Assembly (NCBI RefSeq): GCF_003255815.1
Contig: NC_037673.1
Span: 90,208,902-90,272,901, forward strand
DNA from: Theropithecus gelada
Taxonomy: Eukaryota; Chordata; Mammalia; Primates; Cercopithecidae
Direction: 5' to 3'
DNA: 64,000 bases
Shown here: one piece after another, positions 10,561 to 22,593 of the stretch
Layout of the letters: each line of letters opens with the position of its first letter
Numbering within the stretch: position 1 is the stretch's first letter
Notes under the pieces: model-generated
The model's database searches: none
The model's input: the letters and a program-made list of their open reading frames with translations, nothing else
Told to the model about the DNA's origin: nothing
Position numbers and translations under genes: made by a program

Positions 10561-11734
10561 GATACAATGAAACCTTAGAAAACTGAGGATTTAGGCGGAA
10601 TCTTTGTCATTATGTATGAAGTCCGTCTTCCATTAGCAAGGGAAAATGGGGAAATAAACACTGGGTAGACAGTATCAGCCACACTTCTGGAGCCCTTTCC
10701 GCCTCCTACTCTTTCTGAATACTCAAATGACTCACAGCCCTCTATTAATTCTTTTATGTCATTTATTTCCCCTCCCAGATTGAAGGCATTACTCATGTTT
10801 GACTCATTTTCTCCTATGTTTTACACAGTAAACCCCTAATAAGTGCTAATATTATGAATGTTTTGAGATATATGTAAAATGATGCTTTTTAAGTAGTTAC
10901 AGAAAGAATAAAAACTATGAATTCATTTGTACATTTGTGCATTAGCTACTACTCCATTTTAAACACAGTAGGTAAAGTAGGCTTAAGTGAAATTTCAGAA
11001 AGGAGGATAAGAACAAATATAAGCAACAAATATAAGACAATTTTATAATGTAATAGTGCAGACAAAACTGAAATTCATCTCTCTAAAATGAAGTTAATTT
11101 CCTGTTTCTTTGTCCTCTCATGCATTCTGTACCATAAAGGTAGGTAAATTATTCTAGAAATACTAATATTTTTCAGGTTCAGAAAACTTCAGTGGATCTC
11201 AATGCACATAAGAAACTTTCTACATTCCTTGCTCCAGTGCTCAAAACTCCACAACCTCATCCCAACCAACCATTCTTACCCTGTCACTCACAACTCTTGC
11301 ATCAGTGTATTTTGCTGTGGCCAAATTCTTCTACAAACTGCCTTCTCAAGGCCTCTTGGGAATTCCACTTCCCCTTGACCTCAATTGAATACCTTTAAGT
11401 TCCTCTTTCCGCTTGTTTGAATCTGACTTAGCCTTCACAGGCTAGCTCAAGTATCAGGTTGATAATTAGATAATGTGGGTTTCCAGCATTTTTTTTTAGA
11501 CTGGAGATACAGTTTGCCTTTATCCATATCTTCTGCCTATACTGGATTTTGTTATTTCAGTTGTCCAAGAGTTCTGTGTGTGAACTGCCATCTTTTCTGT
11601 TCCATGCAATATCTTAGCAGAGCACGACAGCAGCAAGTATTTTTTCTGTAATGGAAAACTGATTGCTACAATTCTGATAATGATCATGCTCACCATTTTT
11701 AATTAACAGTTATATAATTATATGTTACCTATCA

Positions 11735-12200
11735 TTTCCTATGTAGAAACTGTATTAAGAACTATCATCTAAATCCTCATAATCGTATGAGGCAAGTATT
11801 ATTTTTATTCCCATTTTGCAGATGAGGAAACAGAGGAACTATCTCTTGGATAGCTTCTAATTCAGAAGTAATTCTTTTTCTGTAAAGGGCTAATTAGTAA
11901 ATATTTTAGGTGTTTCAGGCCACACGATCTGTGTTGCCGCTATTCAACCCTACACTGAAAGCATGAAAGCAGCCATAGATAGTAAGAAAACAAATGGGTG
12001 TAGTTGTATGCCAATAAAACTTTATTTACAGTTGGCTGAATTTGGCCTATGGACTGCAGTCTACTGACTTCTGTTCTAGCCCAAATAATTTTTTTCATAT
12101 ATAAAGCCAAGAGAGGTAAAGTCCAGATTGCAACAGAGGCCAATCTAGAATCCAGGTCTTCTGATTGGTGGGTTAGTGGTCTTTAACTATTATACTAACT
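11735..12200 (-). repeat. MIR SINE split by a hAT MITE
   Basis: Reversed MIR. The first part has 'aaatcctcataatcgtatgaggcaagtatta' and 'cccattttgcagatgaggaaacagagg' (to about 11854). The remainder resumes after 12081 with 'gccaagagaggtaaag' and ends 'gtggtctttaactattatactaac', matching the reversed MIR head. Confidence 0.8.
11863..12073 (+). mobile_element. hAT-Charlie-type MITE (MER58-like)
   Basis: Starts CAGAAGTAATTCTTTTTCTG and ends GACTTCTG, giving CAGAAGT-type terminal inverted repeats. Internal words 'tgtaaagggctaattagtaaatattttagg', 'gaaagcagccatagata' and 'ccaataaaactttattta' are those of a common hAT MITE. Flanks TTCTAATT and TTCTAGCC are a decayed 8-bp target duplication. The exact subfamily name is uncertain. 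Confidence 0.75.
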
Positions 12201-12249
12201 GGATGGGGTCATTATTCTGTAATAAATTGAGCTTCTGAAATTATAAGGA

Positions 12250-12543
12250 GGTCAGGCACGGTGGCTGACGCCTGTAATTCCAGCAGGCGTGGGAGGCCAA
12301 GATGGGTGGATCACCTGAGGTCAGGAGTTTGAGACCAGCCTGGCCAACATAGTGAAATCCCGTCTCTACTAAAAGTATAAAAATTTGTTTGACATAGTGG
12401 CGCACATCTGTAATCCCAGATGCTTGGGAGGCTGAGGCAAAAGAATTGCTTGAACTCAGGAGTTAGAGGTTGCAGTGAGCTGAGATTGCGCCATTGCACT
12501 CCAGACTGGGTGACAAGAGTGAAACTCTGTCGCAAAAAAGAAA
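12250..12543 (+). repeat. AluS SINE with target-site duplication
   Basis: Full Alu from GGTCAGGCACGGTGG to a short A-tail. Flanked by GAAATTATAAGGA on the left and GAAATATAAGGA on the right (12544-12555). Contains an unusual AGGCGTGGG replacement near 12284. Confidence 0.93.
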
Positions 12544-13811
12544 GAAATATAAGGAAGGTCTGATACTATTGACAAATTATACCGTTTGACCAAGATGATT
12601 AGGTTTCTGTAATTTGATAGGGGTTTTATTCCATCTTCTGTGTCTTCCAAAGATATGTGGACTTTTAAACTCAGTTTCTTTATCTTTCATAGGAAAGCAT
12701 TTTCCAGACTAGATAAACACATGCCACAGTTGCATGTACAGTTAGGACTCAGAGCTTGCTAAAGAGCACAGCGTTTGGTGATGACTGTGGAACTACTGAA
12801 ACATTGTCGGGACAGCAGTTCTTTAAGGCTTCTCAGAGTAGTTCTGAGTACATGGCTCTCTGCCAACTTTCTAACCTGGCCCCCTAGTTTACCAGGGGAC
12901 ATTTTGACATACATCCTTTGTGGCTACAGGACAAAACCCATCCACGATTGCCTGATCTCTTTAGTCCCATGCTCTAAAAAATTTAGTTCTGCATTATTGA
13001 TTCAAATCTTTGACTGGAGACAAAATTTCTGTGGGGCAAGTTTTTATTATCTGATCTTTGTTCTATTAAGAGACTTGGAATGTAATGAAAAATATAGTTA
13101 ACATTCCATTGCACATTTACTTTTTGAGCACAGTTACCAGCACTCCAAGTTTCTTGATTGTCTCAGGACACTGATGATACTAATAGATTCTAAAAAGACT
13201 TTGAGCCAGAAGCACTGTAACACTACATTTCCAGCTCTCTGTTGAGTCTTCAAAGTGGAAAAAGAGAGCAAATTGAACCTCATATATTTTACTATCCAAG
13301 AGGATATTACCTTGACTGGACATGGTGGACTAACTACACAGGCTGGTCACTGTCTGTAATAGTGCTCAATGCAATTAGAAGGCTGGGAGATGAGCTGACA
13401 CTAGAAGGTCAAGAAATACAGTTATTTTTTCATGCTTCTGCCATAATTGTGGCCCCAGAGCATTCTTGTCCTTGACTTATGTGATGATCTGAGGTTATGT
13501 TTTGATTCTGAGCATCTATGCCTTATTAGGTTATGTGCATCATATTTAAATACCTAGACAAACCTTGAAAGAAGTTCAGAATCCTCATCAGCCTGTAAAA
13601 TTTTTGCTAGGCCAATCTATCATCGAGGAGACTACAGAAAAAAAGTATTTTCTTTGCACAGACAGATGTACTCTCTGCTGTGGATGACTGAGCAAAAAAC
13701 ACCTGCAACAGTGTCTTATTAGGTGGTATCTCCTGGCACTTAAGATATATGCAACTCTGTGCCCTGAAACCTGCTTTTGAAGAATGAAAGAAATATTTAA
13801 AACATTTTATT

Positions 13812-14120
13812 GGCCAGCCGCGGTGGCTCACGCCTATAATCCCAGCACTTTGGGAGGCCAAGGTAGATGGATCACCTGAGGTCAGGAGTTCAAAACCAGC
13901 CTGGCCAACATGGCGAAACCCCGTCTCTACTAAAAATACAAAAATTAGCCAGGCATGCTGGCATGTGCCTGTAATCCCAGCTACTCAGGAGGCTTAGGCA
14001 GGAGAATCGCTTGAGCCTGGGAGGTGGAGGTTGCAGTAAGCCAACATCGTGCCACTGCACTCCAGCCTGGGTGACAGAGCAAGACTTCATCTCAAAAAAA
14101 AAAAAAAAAAAAAAAAAAAA
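13812..14120 (+). repeat. AluS SINE
   Basis: Full-length dimer from GGCCAGCCGCGGTGGCTC with an A-tail of about 27 bases (14094-14120). Confidence 0.95.
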
Positions 14121-14224
14121 TTATCAAGGCAGTGGAAAAAGACTTACTTTTCCCAAATTTCAGAATCTATAGTTACTGGTATTAAAGTGAATAATAAAAT
14201 TTAGTGATTCTCCTACTAGAGATA

Positions 14225-14425
14225 ACATCTATAAAGCCTTGGGCCAAGAACTATAAATACATTTTATCAATGCTGTGAGGTAAGTACTAGTACTATATCC
14301 ATTGTACACATGGAAGCAATGAGGCTACAGAAAGGTTAAGCAATTTACCCAGGATCACTTAGCTACTAATTGAAGCTGGGATCTAAACTAAAAAAGTCTG
14401 ACTCCAGAGCCTGAAAAACTATTAC
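14225..14425 (-). repeat. MIR SINE
   Basis: Reversed MIR: 'tgtgaggtaagtactagtacta', 'cacatggaagcaatgaggc', 'agaaaggttaagcaatttacccaggatcac', 'ctgactccagagcctg'. Confidence 0.85.
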
Positions 14426-15059
14426 TTTAGTCTGTACAATCACTTGGTAAAATCTATATCCTTTAGTAGAAAACTTGCTGAAAGAGAGAGACGAACTTGC
14501 TGAACGAGAAAAAGACAGAAAATAGCATATTCCAGTCCCTTGTTCCCTTTGCCTAGATCAGAGCTGTCATATTAGAGTATATCCCACCTTCTGCTATTGT
14601 TTATGCCTAGGCAGTCACAGAGGGAGCTACCAGCCACAAGAACCTGTGATCAGATCTCATCATTGCTATTCCCCCATAATTACCAAAGTCTGCACCTTGC
14701 TTTTGTCATGTTATGGATGTACATGAGGAAGCATGATTTTCCTAATGGTTCAAATTACACATCTGGGGGCAAATGAAACTTGGTTTTTATTCTCATTCTC
14801 TTACATTATTTTAGAATCATAAACCTACTAGACAATTGTAGTAATCATTAAGGTCATATACAAATACTCTGGCTCTCTCTTTTTGGGCTTGTAGTATAAT
14901 TGCACTTCCTTATCTGCTAAACGTGACTTGTTCTGACCAATGAAAGGCAAACAGAAACAGTCTATGTCTCTTCTAGGAGGAAGCTTTAAGAACCAGCGCT
15001 TCTCTTTCCAACTTGGTGACTGGCAGTATTTCAAACAGCAAAACATTTGAGCTTAGGGC

Positions 15060-15230
15060 TTCACGTGAAGGTGACAACAAAGATGTGGCATGAAGTCCCC
15101 TGCCCATCCCAGATCGACACGTAGTATAAGCAAGAGAAAAGCATTGTGGTCTGAAGCCCCCAAGACTTGCAGTTATTACTGCAGCAAAACCTAGTCATCG
15201 TGACCGGTCCATTCTTACAGAAAAAATTCA
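15060..15230 (+). repeat. Old LTR-like repeat fragment
   Basis: 'cccatcccagatcgacacgtagtataagcaagagaaaa' and 'ttattactgcagcaaaacctagtcatcgtgaccgg' resemble the 3' end of a widespread ancient repeat ('...tttgttactgcagcataacctagcctatcctgac'). The same family seems present in reverse at about 27990-28340. I cannot name the subfamily. Confidence 0.45.
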
Positions 15231-16636
15231 AAGCAGCAACACAGAGAATATGGCAAAAGGGGATTAAGCATCTGGTGATCGTAAAGGCCATCAATGCTGC
15301 CGGCTAGCAGCAAATATCCAAGTCTTTCCAAAAGGACTGGGAGTAGCATACAAAAAGGAAATGTCCCCATCATGCAGAACTGAAACCTGGGCAGGATTCC
15401 TTTGGAAAGAGAATTGTGGAATTTCTAATCCCTGCAACTGACCCAACAGTCAGGAGCACCCGAAAATCCCCGTATCTCTCCCATATGCCCTTAAACAAGA
15501 ACACACACACCTTGAATGCAAGGTGGGGGTTTTAACTAAATACTGGCCAGGCTGAAGGAATCACTCAGAAGCATAATATAACTTTCCTGACAGATGTGAT
15601 AAGTCAGTAGAGCGACCAAAGGCCTTTCTCTCCTTTTCTCCTTTAGTAATAGAAAAGACGATGCTGTGAGTTAGGGGTTTAAACAGAAAGAAACTGAAAT
15701 CTGTGACAGTGATGACTTAATAATATTGCAAATTATAGTTTTTAGTTCAGGTAATTTAGCATACCAAATCACAGTTTAATTTCCTTCTATAGAGCCCAGG
15801 CATATGAGATAGTGTATGACAGAAGGGGCAAGGTGGGGTGGAGAGAGGGAGTGAGGGTGAGCATGAAGAAAAAAAATTCTAAGACTTCTCAAATGCAGGT
15901 GACCTTGAAAGACTAACAAAAGTGACCTGGAGAATGTAAATGGCAGTTTATTAATATGTGCGAGGGCTGTAGCCCTGACCTCCGGGAAGCTGAGTCCTTG
16001 CTTCCTTTTGTTCAGGTGCTTGCTTCTCTTGCCTGGTGGAACGTGAGGATCAAGTGCCCAGAAGGAATGCGTAAAGTGTACAGAGCCCTGACAGCTGTGA
16101 AAGAATGACTTTGAGAGTGTCAGCAAAGCGGAGCCGTTGTTGAATGGCATGTGTCCTTGATGGTGCACAATGCCGCATGAAGGAACGGAGAAGGGGGAGT
16201 TGAATCACTGAATGATTTGTCTTTTGTTCTAGGATCAACGTTCCAGGTGAAATAAGCCACGATTCTCGATCCATACCTACCAGTCGCTTTACAAAATATT
16301 CAAAATAGCTTCCTCAGGTAGGTGAATTATCTCACCCAGCGGAAACAGTGTCTGTGTGTTTGGGAGGAGAGTCAGGGAAGAGCGTTTGTGATTGGATTTT
16401 ATCCAAAGTGGTTACCTGAGCTCTAACCATGACAAAGTAGTGAGGATGAGCCCTCTGAGCTAGCGTGGGAAATACTAGTTGTTCAACCCTTTCAGTATTA
16501 CCCAGCCAGACTCTAGCTGATCAGTTTGATCAAATGTTCACCAGAGTATCCTGAAATAAGTATGCCCCTTGTATGTACCTAAGTTCAGAGGTTAAGGGTC
16601 AAATAGCTAGGTTCGGTTTGCAAGTGCTTGAAGCTA

Positions 16637-16782
16637 AAATTCTCAAACTCTGGTGCCTAAGGACCACCTCGTTAAAACAATTCCTAGGTTCCACCTTATT
16701 GAATCAGAATCTCTTGAAGTGGGGCTAAAGGATCTGTGTTTTAACTTGGTTCCTAGGTTAGTTTGAAAACTAGGGTGTTTTT
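16637..16782 (+). repeat. hAT MITE (MER20/MER5-like)
   Basis: 'attctcaaactctggtgcctaaggacca', 'gaatcagaatctcttgaagtggggc' and 'ggatctgtgttttaac' follow the MER20/MER5 palindromic MITE pattern, ending near 'gtttgaaaactag'. Confidence 0.65.
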
Positions 16783-19749
16783 TAAAAAATCTACTCAAAC
16801 TTACCTGAGTCCAAAAAAAGAAAACGTAACCCTTCTTCGACATAAAAAGCCCATAGACATAAAAAGCACAAGCACAAAAACACCCAAGGAAACGAAATTC
16901 AGTCCAAAGACCTCATATAATTAGAGATCACATAGTACTTATCATCCAAACAGGGACACCTCTGAAAGGGAAATAGGGAGCTACTGATTATAGCAGGATA
17001 ACAGGTGTAAACAGGGACTGTACTCTGTAACTGGGACTTACGGTCATCTGAATTCTAAGACTAATCTGGGCAGGAAAACTGTTTGGGATTTACGCCACTA
17101 GCCCACCAGAAAGCCCTCATCCAAGTCTTGAAGCTTAGCAAGAGGTGCAAATATTTTGATGATGAGGGTTATATAAACCACAAACCCAGAGGATCTTCTT
17201 CAGGGGTTCACCGTGGCTTGGAGTAGAGCAGGATGAACTCTCAGGTCCTAATTACCCTGACTGAGAAGAGACCAGTAGAAACTCTGACCACACAGTGAAG
17301 GAGTGCATACGGCAGTGACATTTATCCACAGCAACTTCAGAAGTCCGTCTTATGAAAGGTAAAGGATTGGTCCTCAGAGATAGAGAGAGGAGAAACAAAC
17401 CAGGCATTATTCTACTCCCTACATTTATCTTGCAATTTCTAGGAAACACCTTTTCTCCCAAGGTTTTAGTTCTATAGTCACGCAGTTTGCACAAACCCCC
17501 TAAAAATTATTGCCATATAGCTTCCTGTTGCCTTCCCCTCTGGGGAATACTGCAGTATTCTTATAAGGAAAAGGAAGAATGGGTTGTGCATTTTCATTAT
17601 TCATTGGACGCAAAAAATTCATTGTGTAAAGGTTGTTTTAGAAGTGCAAAATAGCTAAATGAGAAATCATGTTATTGCTAGGAAATTTCATTTATTTCCT
17701 TGGTTGTAATAATGATTGTGGTGTATAGTTGCTTCTGTAAATAATTACAGTGATGCTATTGCACATTTACTTTCAGGTATCACTTTCATTTTAAAATTAA
17801 TCTCAAAATATAGTGTTCATTCAATTATGCCTCTCTTAGCAAACAAACTCTACTCTCAGCTCTGAACTACCCAGTATTGAAGCTGCCTTTTTAAAATGGG
17901 AGGACCAATGAACATGCGTATGCAGAAGTGCCTGGATCTTCACAAAGTAACTTCTAGAAATTATACTTCAGGTAGACTGTGCCCCTTCTGTGTACAGTTG
18001 CCAGTGCACGGGGTGGAAGGAAAGCAGAATTGGTGCACTGGCCCCCAGGAGAAAAGCAGTATCTGAGGAAACATTGAAATAATTACAAAATATGTGTATA
18101 AAAGAGGCATGGTAATAGTTACAGGAGAAGGGAAAGAGAAGGCAAGGAAGAGAGAAATCGCTCTTAGATGATTATAAAATATATCTTATTTACCTGGGAG
18201 AGTTAAAGTGTATTGGCTATGCTTTTTAAAAACGGGTCTTAATTACCCTTGAGGCCAGAATTCCATATGAGATAAATATGTTTTTAGATAGTTTTCTAAA
18301 ATATGTATAATTTACTCAAGGAAAAAAGGACTGTGTCCTCTGGAGCCAATCCAGCCTCACAGGTAAATACAAATTTAAGTAGATTCCTAAGAAGCACATT
18401 ATGAACAGTGGCTGATGGAGTGGAATGTCTGTGAAGAAGCTGGGAAGGTCCGTCAGTTAAGTACATAATAAAAATGTATTGGAAAAATACATCATTTCCT
18501 CAGTGGACTATAATTGGCTATGCATAGTAAAAAGTCTTATTTTCAAAAATGTATTCTGCATCCACAGAGTTTTAAATCTCAATAACCACGTAATTTTTAA
18601 AAGTCAGAATGCTAAGCAATATTAGTGAGAGTGGCAGAAGAACCACATGGTGGATGTCATTCTGCAATTTACAACTCCTTGACATCTTCTTTTTCTTCTT
18701 CTTTTAAAGCAGACTTCATCCGAAGCCATAGGTAAAAAGTTAAAGACGACGGAGGATCAAAATTCAGCTTTTTTTACTAAAAGGTTTGATCAATCTTTTC
18801 AGAAGTGCCAAAGTACGTTTAACTTTAAAAGCATATCCTTTATTATCCAGATAGAAATTTCTGTTATAAACAAACAAGACAGACAGATGTGAAGGTCTAT
18901 AGTAACACAATTACCTAGCCCTGCCATTTACACCTTTCCCCATCCCATGGATTTTGACCTTTCCCTTGTCTACCATCTCACCGTTCTCCCAGCCCATCCA
19001 TTCAGTTCTGGCTTCACTTGTCTCCTTCCCTTGCAACCTACAGTGATGTTGTTGTACCTGTCTTTATGTTCTTTCTGTATTATCCTGTGTTTATACAACT
19101 TATTCTGGGCTGCCGAGCTGTGGACTGCCCGTTTTGGCGACCACACATTCCTGGTGTGTCACGCAGTCCCAGGTGGGCCTTCACAGTGACTTGGGCATTT
19201 GTCCATTTGGCTCATGCTGACTGGCTGTCACAGTCCTCCCACTTTCTCCAGAGCCTCCCATCCTAACATTCATACTCATAGCAGGTGACCATTTCTTCGC
19301 CTTTCCTGAGAGAGCTGAGGCCACACGTGCTTCTTCAACACCTATGCTCCTCACCCGGAGCATCCTCAGGGAGCTTCTTCCCTGACCCCTTCCCTTCTGC
19401 CACTGCCATCACTTCTGAGTGATCCTCCCCTCTTCCAGCTCTGGATTCCTCCTTCCCCACCGATTCCTTCTAAAATAGTGAGTGAACTCTCTAGTATTAA
19501 TACTAAAATGAGCCCCACAGTCCTGCCAACTCCTTAAGTTCCCATTTCCTCTCTTCCCCCACCTTCAGAATCAAACCAGCTAACAAACCAGAGTTCGTAC
19601 CAGCTGCCTCTGGTTTGTCTTCTGCGTTCTGCTCTCACCACACTAGGGAAACTCTGAGGACCAAGACCACGACTCATGTAATCAGCAATGTTCATGACTG
19701 TTTTCTTTAGTGTTCATCTTCCATGACCATTTGACATACTTCATTCTAG

Positions 19750-20120
19750 CAATGTGTTTCTTAAAACATGTGGTTTCCATGCTCGGGATCCTTCGGATTC
19801 CCCTCCTATCACTCTGAAGACTCCTTTTCAGCATATGTTCTGTTCTTCATCCTCTAGTTGCCCTTTAAATATATGCATTCTCCACAGAACTGTCCTCAGC
19901 CCTCTTCCTCTCACACTCAACTTCCTCTGCTTCTCTAATTACTTTGTATCACTAATGGGTAACTCAAATTTAAAAGTCTCTGCTATAACCTCTTCTTTGA
20001 ACTCCAGATTTCTATTTCTACCATCTGCTAGAATACCTCATTTGATGTCCTGGTGACATTTCAAACTCAACATGTTTGAACCAGAAGTAATTTTTTCCCC
20101 TCTAAAATCTATCCTTACTC
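19750..20120 (+). repeat. Possible CR1/L2-clade LINE remnant
   Basis: A pyrimidine-rich segment ending in 'gacatttcaaactcaacatgtttgaaccagaagtaatt', which resembles the 'KLNM.K.E' region of ancient LINE reverse transcriptases. Very diverged, with no intact frame. Confidence 0.3.
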
Positions 20121-20199
20121 AGACCTTCTGTTCCATTTAACAACATGACAATTTTCCTGGGCACCCATGGCTGACACTGATGCTGCTAATGATTATAAC

Positions 20200-20430
20200 A
20201 ATAACAATATTATTACTCCTATTAGACTTAGGAAATTCTGACAACAGCCAGACCTTGTTCTAAGCTTCACTAAATACATAGTCATTTAATCCCTACAACC
20301 CTATGAGGTAGCAACAATTATTAACCCCACTTTACAGATGTGGAAACTGAGGGATAGAGGTAAGATTTCTTGCCCAACATCACATAGCAGCCTGGTTCCA
20401 GAATCCATACTCATAACCACTATGCTCTAT
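20200..20430 (-). repeat. MIR SINE
   Basis: Reversed MIR: 'ttaatccctacaaccctatgaggtagcaacaatta', 'ccactttacagatgtggaaactgaggg', 'ataaccactatgctctatta'. Nearly complete. Confidence 0.88.
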
Positions 20431-21079
20431 TATCTCGAGAAATCTTCATTGATTGTTGGCAGCAATTGTAAGATGTGTTATAGCTGACAGTAGCTAGAAC
20501 GTGGCTAATTTGAGGTCGGGGGGATTTGGAGTTAGGTGGTGGTTATGGGAATGGAAAGGAGAACGACTGACAGGAGACAGTGGAGCTCTAGGAGGACAGG
20601 AACTGCACTCAATGAGGTGTCATCTATAACATTATGGGCACTGGCTGGGTCTCAGGGTCTGCTGAATGGGGAATAAGAATGAATTACACACATAGAAAGC
20701 AGAAACTCCCTTTTTCTACCATTCTAGCAATTCTGGTTACTTATGGGAGGTATAAATATCAGAGGGGAGATGACAAAGATGTTGGCAAAATGAGATCCTT
20801 TGACAGCCAGTTTTCTTTGCTAAAGAATACCCAGCACACAACTATGGCTACTTGGAGTGATTATGAGACTCTGATGCCTGAATTGCTATATTTTATTCAT
20901 ATGTATCCTTCTATTCTTTCAATATTCAATCAAATGTTTACTTTCTGTATAGGATTGTGCATGTTATGTATTAAAATACTCAGTTCTGATTACTAGAATT
21001 TATAACATTTTTTTGTGGAAATAAGGTATGTGAAAGCTAAATAAGATCATGAATAAATAATACCTCAGTGTCATAGGGC

Positions 21080-21280
21080 AACATGGCATGCTGTTTTAAA
21101 GTATAGAGTTTGGAGTCTATATAGAACTGGGTTCTAATTTCAGCCTTTGTGACTTTGGACGAGTTGCTTTGTCCTCATCTGTAAAATGCGAGTGACAGAA
21201 CCTACCTAATAGAGTTGTCATGAAGAAGAAATGAGATAATGCACATCAAGTTCTCAGCATAGTGCCGGGCAAATAATTCC
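21080..21280 (+). repeat. MIR SINE
   Basis: Plus-strand MIR: 'gtatagagtttggagtctat', 'gaactgggttctaatttcagcc', 'ctcatctgtaaaatgcgagtga', 'agagttgtcatgaagaag', 'cagcatagtgccgggc'. Confidence 0.88.
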
Positions 21281-21291
21281 ACACACATGGG

Positions 21292-21309
21292 CACACACAC
21301 ACACACACA
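21292..21309. repeat. (AC)n microsatellite
   Basis: Short run of nine AC units following the MIR tail. Confidence 0.9.
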
Positions 21310-22426
21310 ACTGAGTATTAATCTATGTTCTGAAGGGGAGTTCCTATTGGCTGAAGAGTTTATTGGGTGGCAGGAGGCAGATTTCAGCTGAGTCTTAAAA
21401 AATGGATGGGTCTTAGATAAACGGAAAGAACATTTCATATAGATACCAAGGTAGACCTCAACAGAGGCTACAAGGAAGGTGCAAAGTAAGAAATATCCCA
21501 ACAGCAAAGTCAGTAGAATTTTGATTACAAATTACAGAGAGAATCGTCAAAGATGATTTGAGTTTTTATGTCTTCATGATTAAAATAATTGTGCTACTGG
21601 TAGAAATCCATTAGCCATGAAAGGAAGTTAGTTTTAGAGGAAGAATACAGGTTTGGAGTGAAATATATAGGTTGTGATGGGACAATTTGAAATGTCCAAG
21701 AGGATGGAAAGAGACAAGAGACTTAAGACGAAAGGCAGAAATGGAGATTTCTAGCTCCTTGAGGAGTTAGGTCTCGTTTCTCTTTAAATCCCTCAGAGTG
21801 GCTAGCATAGCGCTTTGAACATTCCACATGCACAATGCTTGTTGCATGGATGGATGAATAAGTGAATAAAAGTAAAGATTTTGGAGTTCTCTCCACAGAG
21901 GAGATAGTTAAAACTGTGGACATAGATTAGTATCCAAGGAAGAACAAAACAGAGAGGTACCCAAACATTAGAGACACAAGAAAACTGAAGTGTTAGAGTA
22001 AAACAACAACATGAGTGCACAGGGAAACAGAAGGGGATATCAAATGGTGGTCAAGGGAGTCTTGGGAAACAGGCACTGTCAAGGAGGAGGATCAAGCGAA
22101 GTGATTAATGTCTTCAGGAAACAAGTTTAGTAAGGTGTTATAGATGGAGGCCTCAAAAGAAAAAAATGAGATCGAACAGAAGTGGGGAGTAAATGGAGGC
22201 AACAGATGTATGTCTGAGATTAATGGCGACTGAAGGAAAAGAAAACGCACTACAATCTTTTCTAAACATGTGTCACTATATGATACACAGACTAGACATT
22301 TGTCATAGGTACTCAAATATTAAGTGCACATATGCATATGTGAATAAATGAATGAATTGAATAATTCATATTTGATATGAGAAAAGTACTATATCTCGAT
22401 TTCTTGTTTCTTAATTAGAAAATCCC

Positions 22427-22593
22427 TCACTGGATGTGGTGGCACATGCCTGTAGTCCTAGCTACTTGGAAGGATCACTTAAACCCAAGGGTTCAAGGCT
22501 GCAGTGAGCTATGATAGAACCACTGCACTCCAGCCTGGGGGACACGGCGAGATCCCATCTCTTAAAAAGGAGAGAGAGAAAAAATAAAAACAA
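22427..22593 (+). repeat. Alu right monomer (FRAM-like)
   Basis: Single Alu right arm from ACTGGATGTGGTGGCAC through CACTGCACTCCAGCCTGG to an A-rich tail with GAGAGAGA. Flanking AGAAAATCCC and AGAAAATTCC suggest a target duplication, so this may be a complete monomeric insertion. Confidence 0.8.

Noticed and set aside
15776..16168. 130-codon minus-strand open frame
   Set aside because: On the MCTP1 strand, but it matches no part of MCTP1 I know and shows no domain. Likely chance in a slightly GC-richer segment.
20634..20996. 120-codon plus-strand open frame
   Set aside because: No domain or homology recognised; antisense to the host gene in plain intron.
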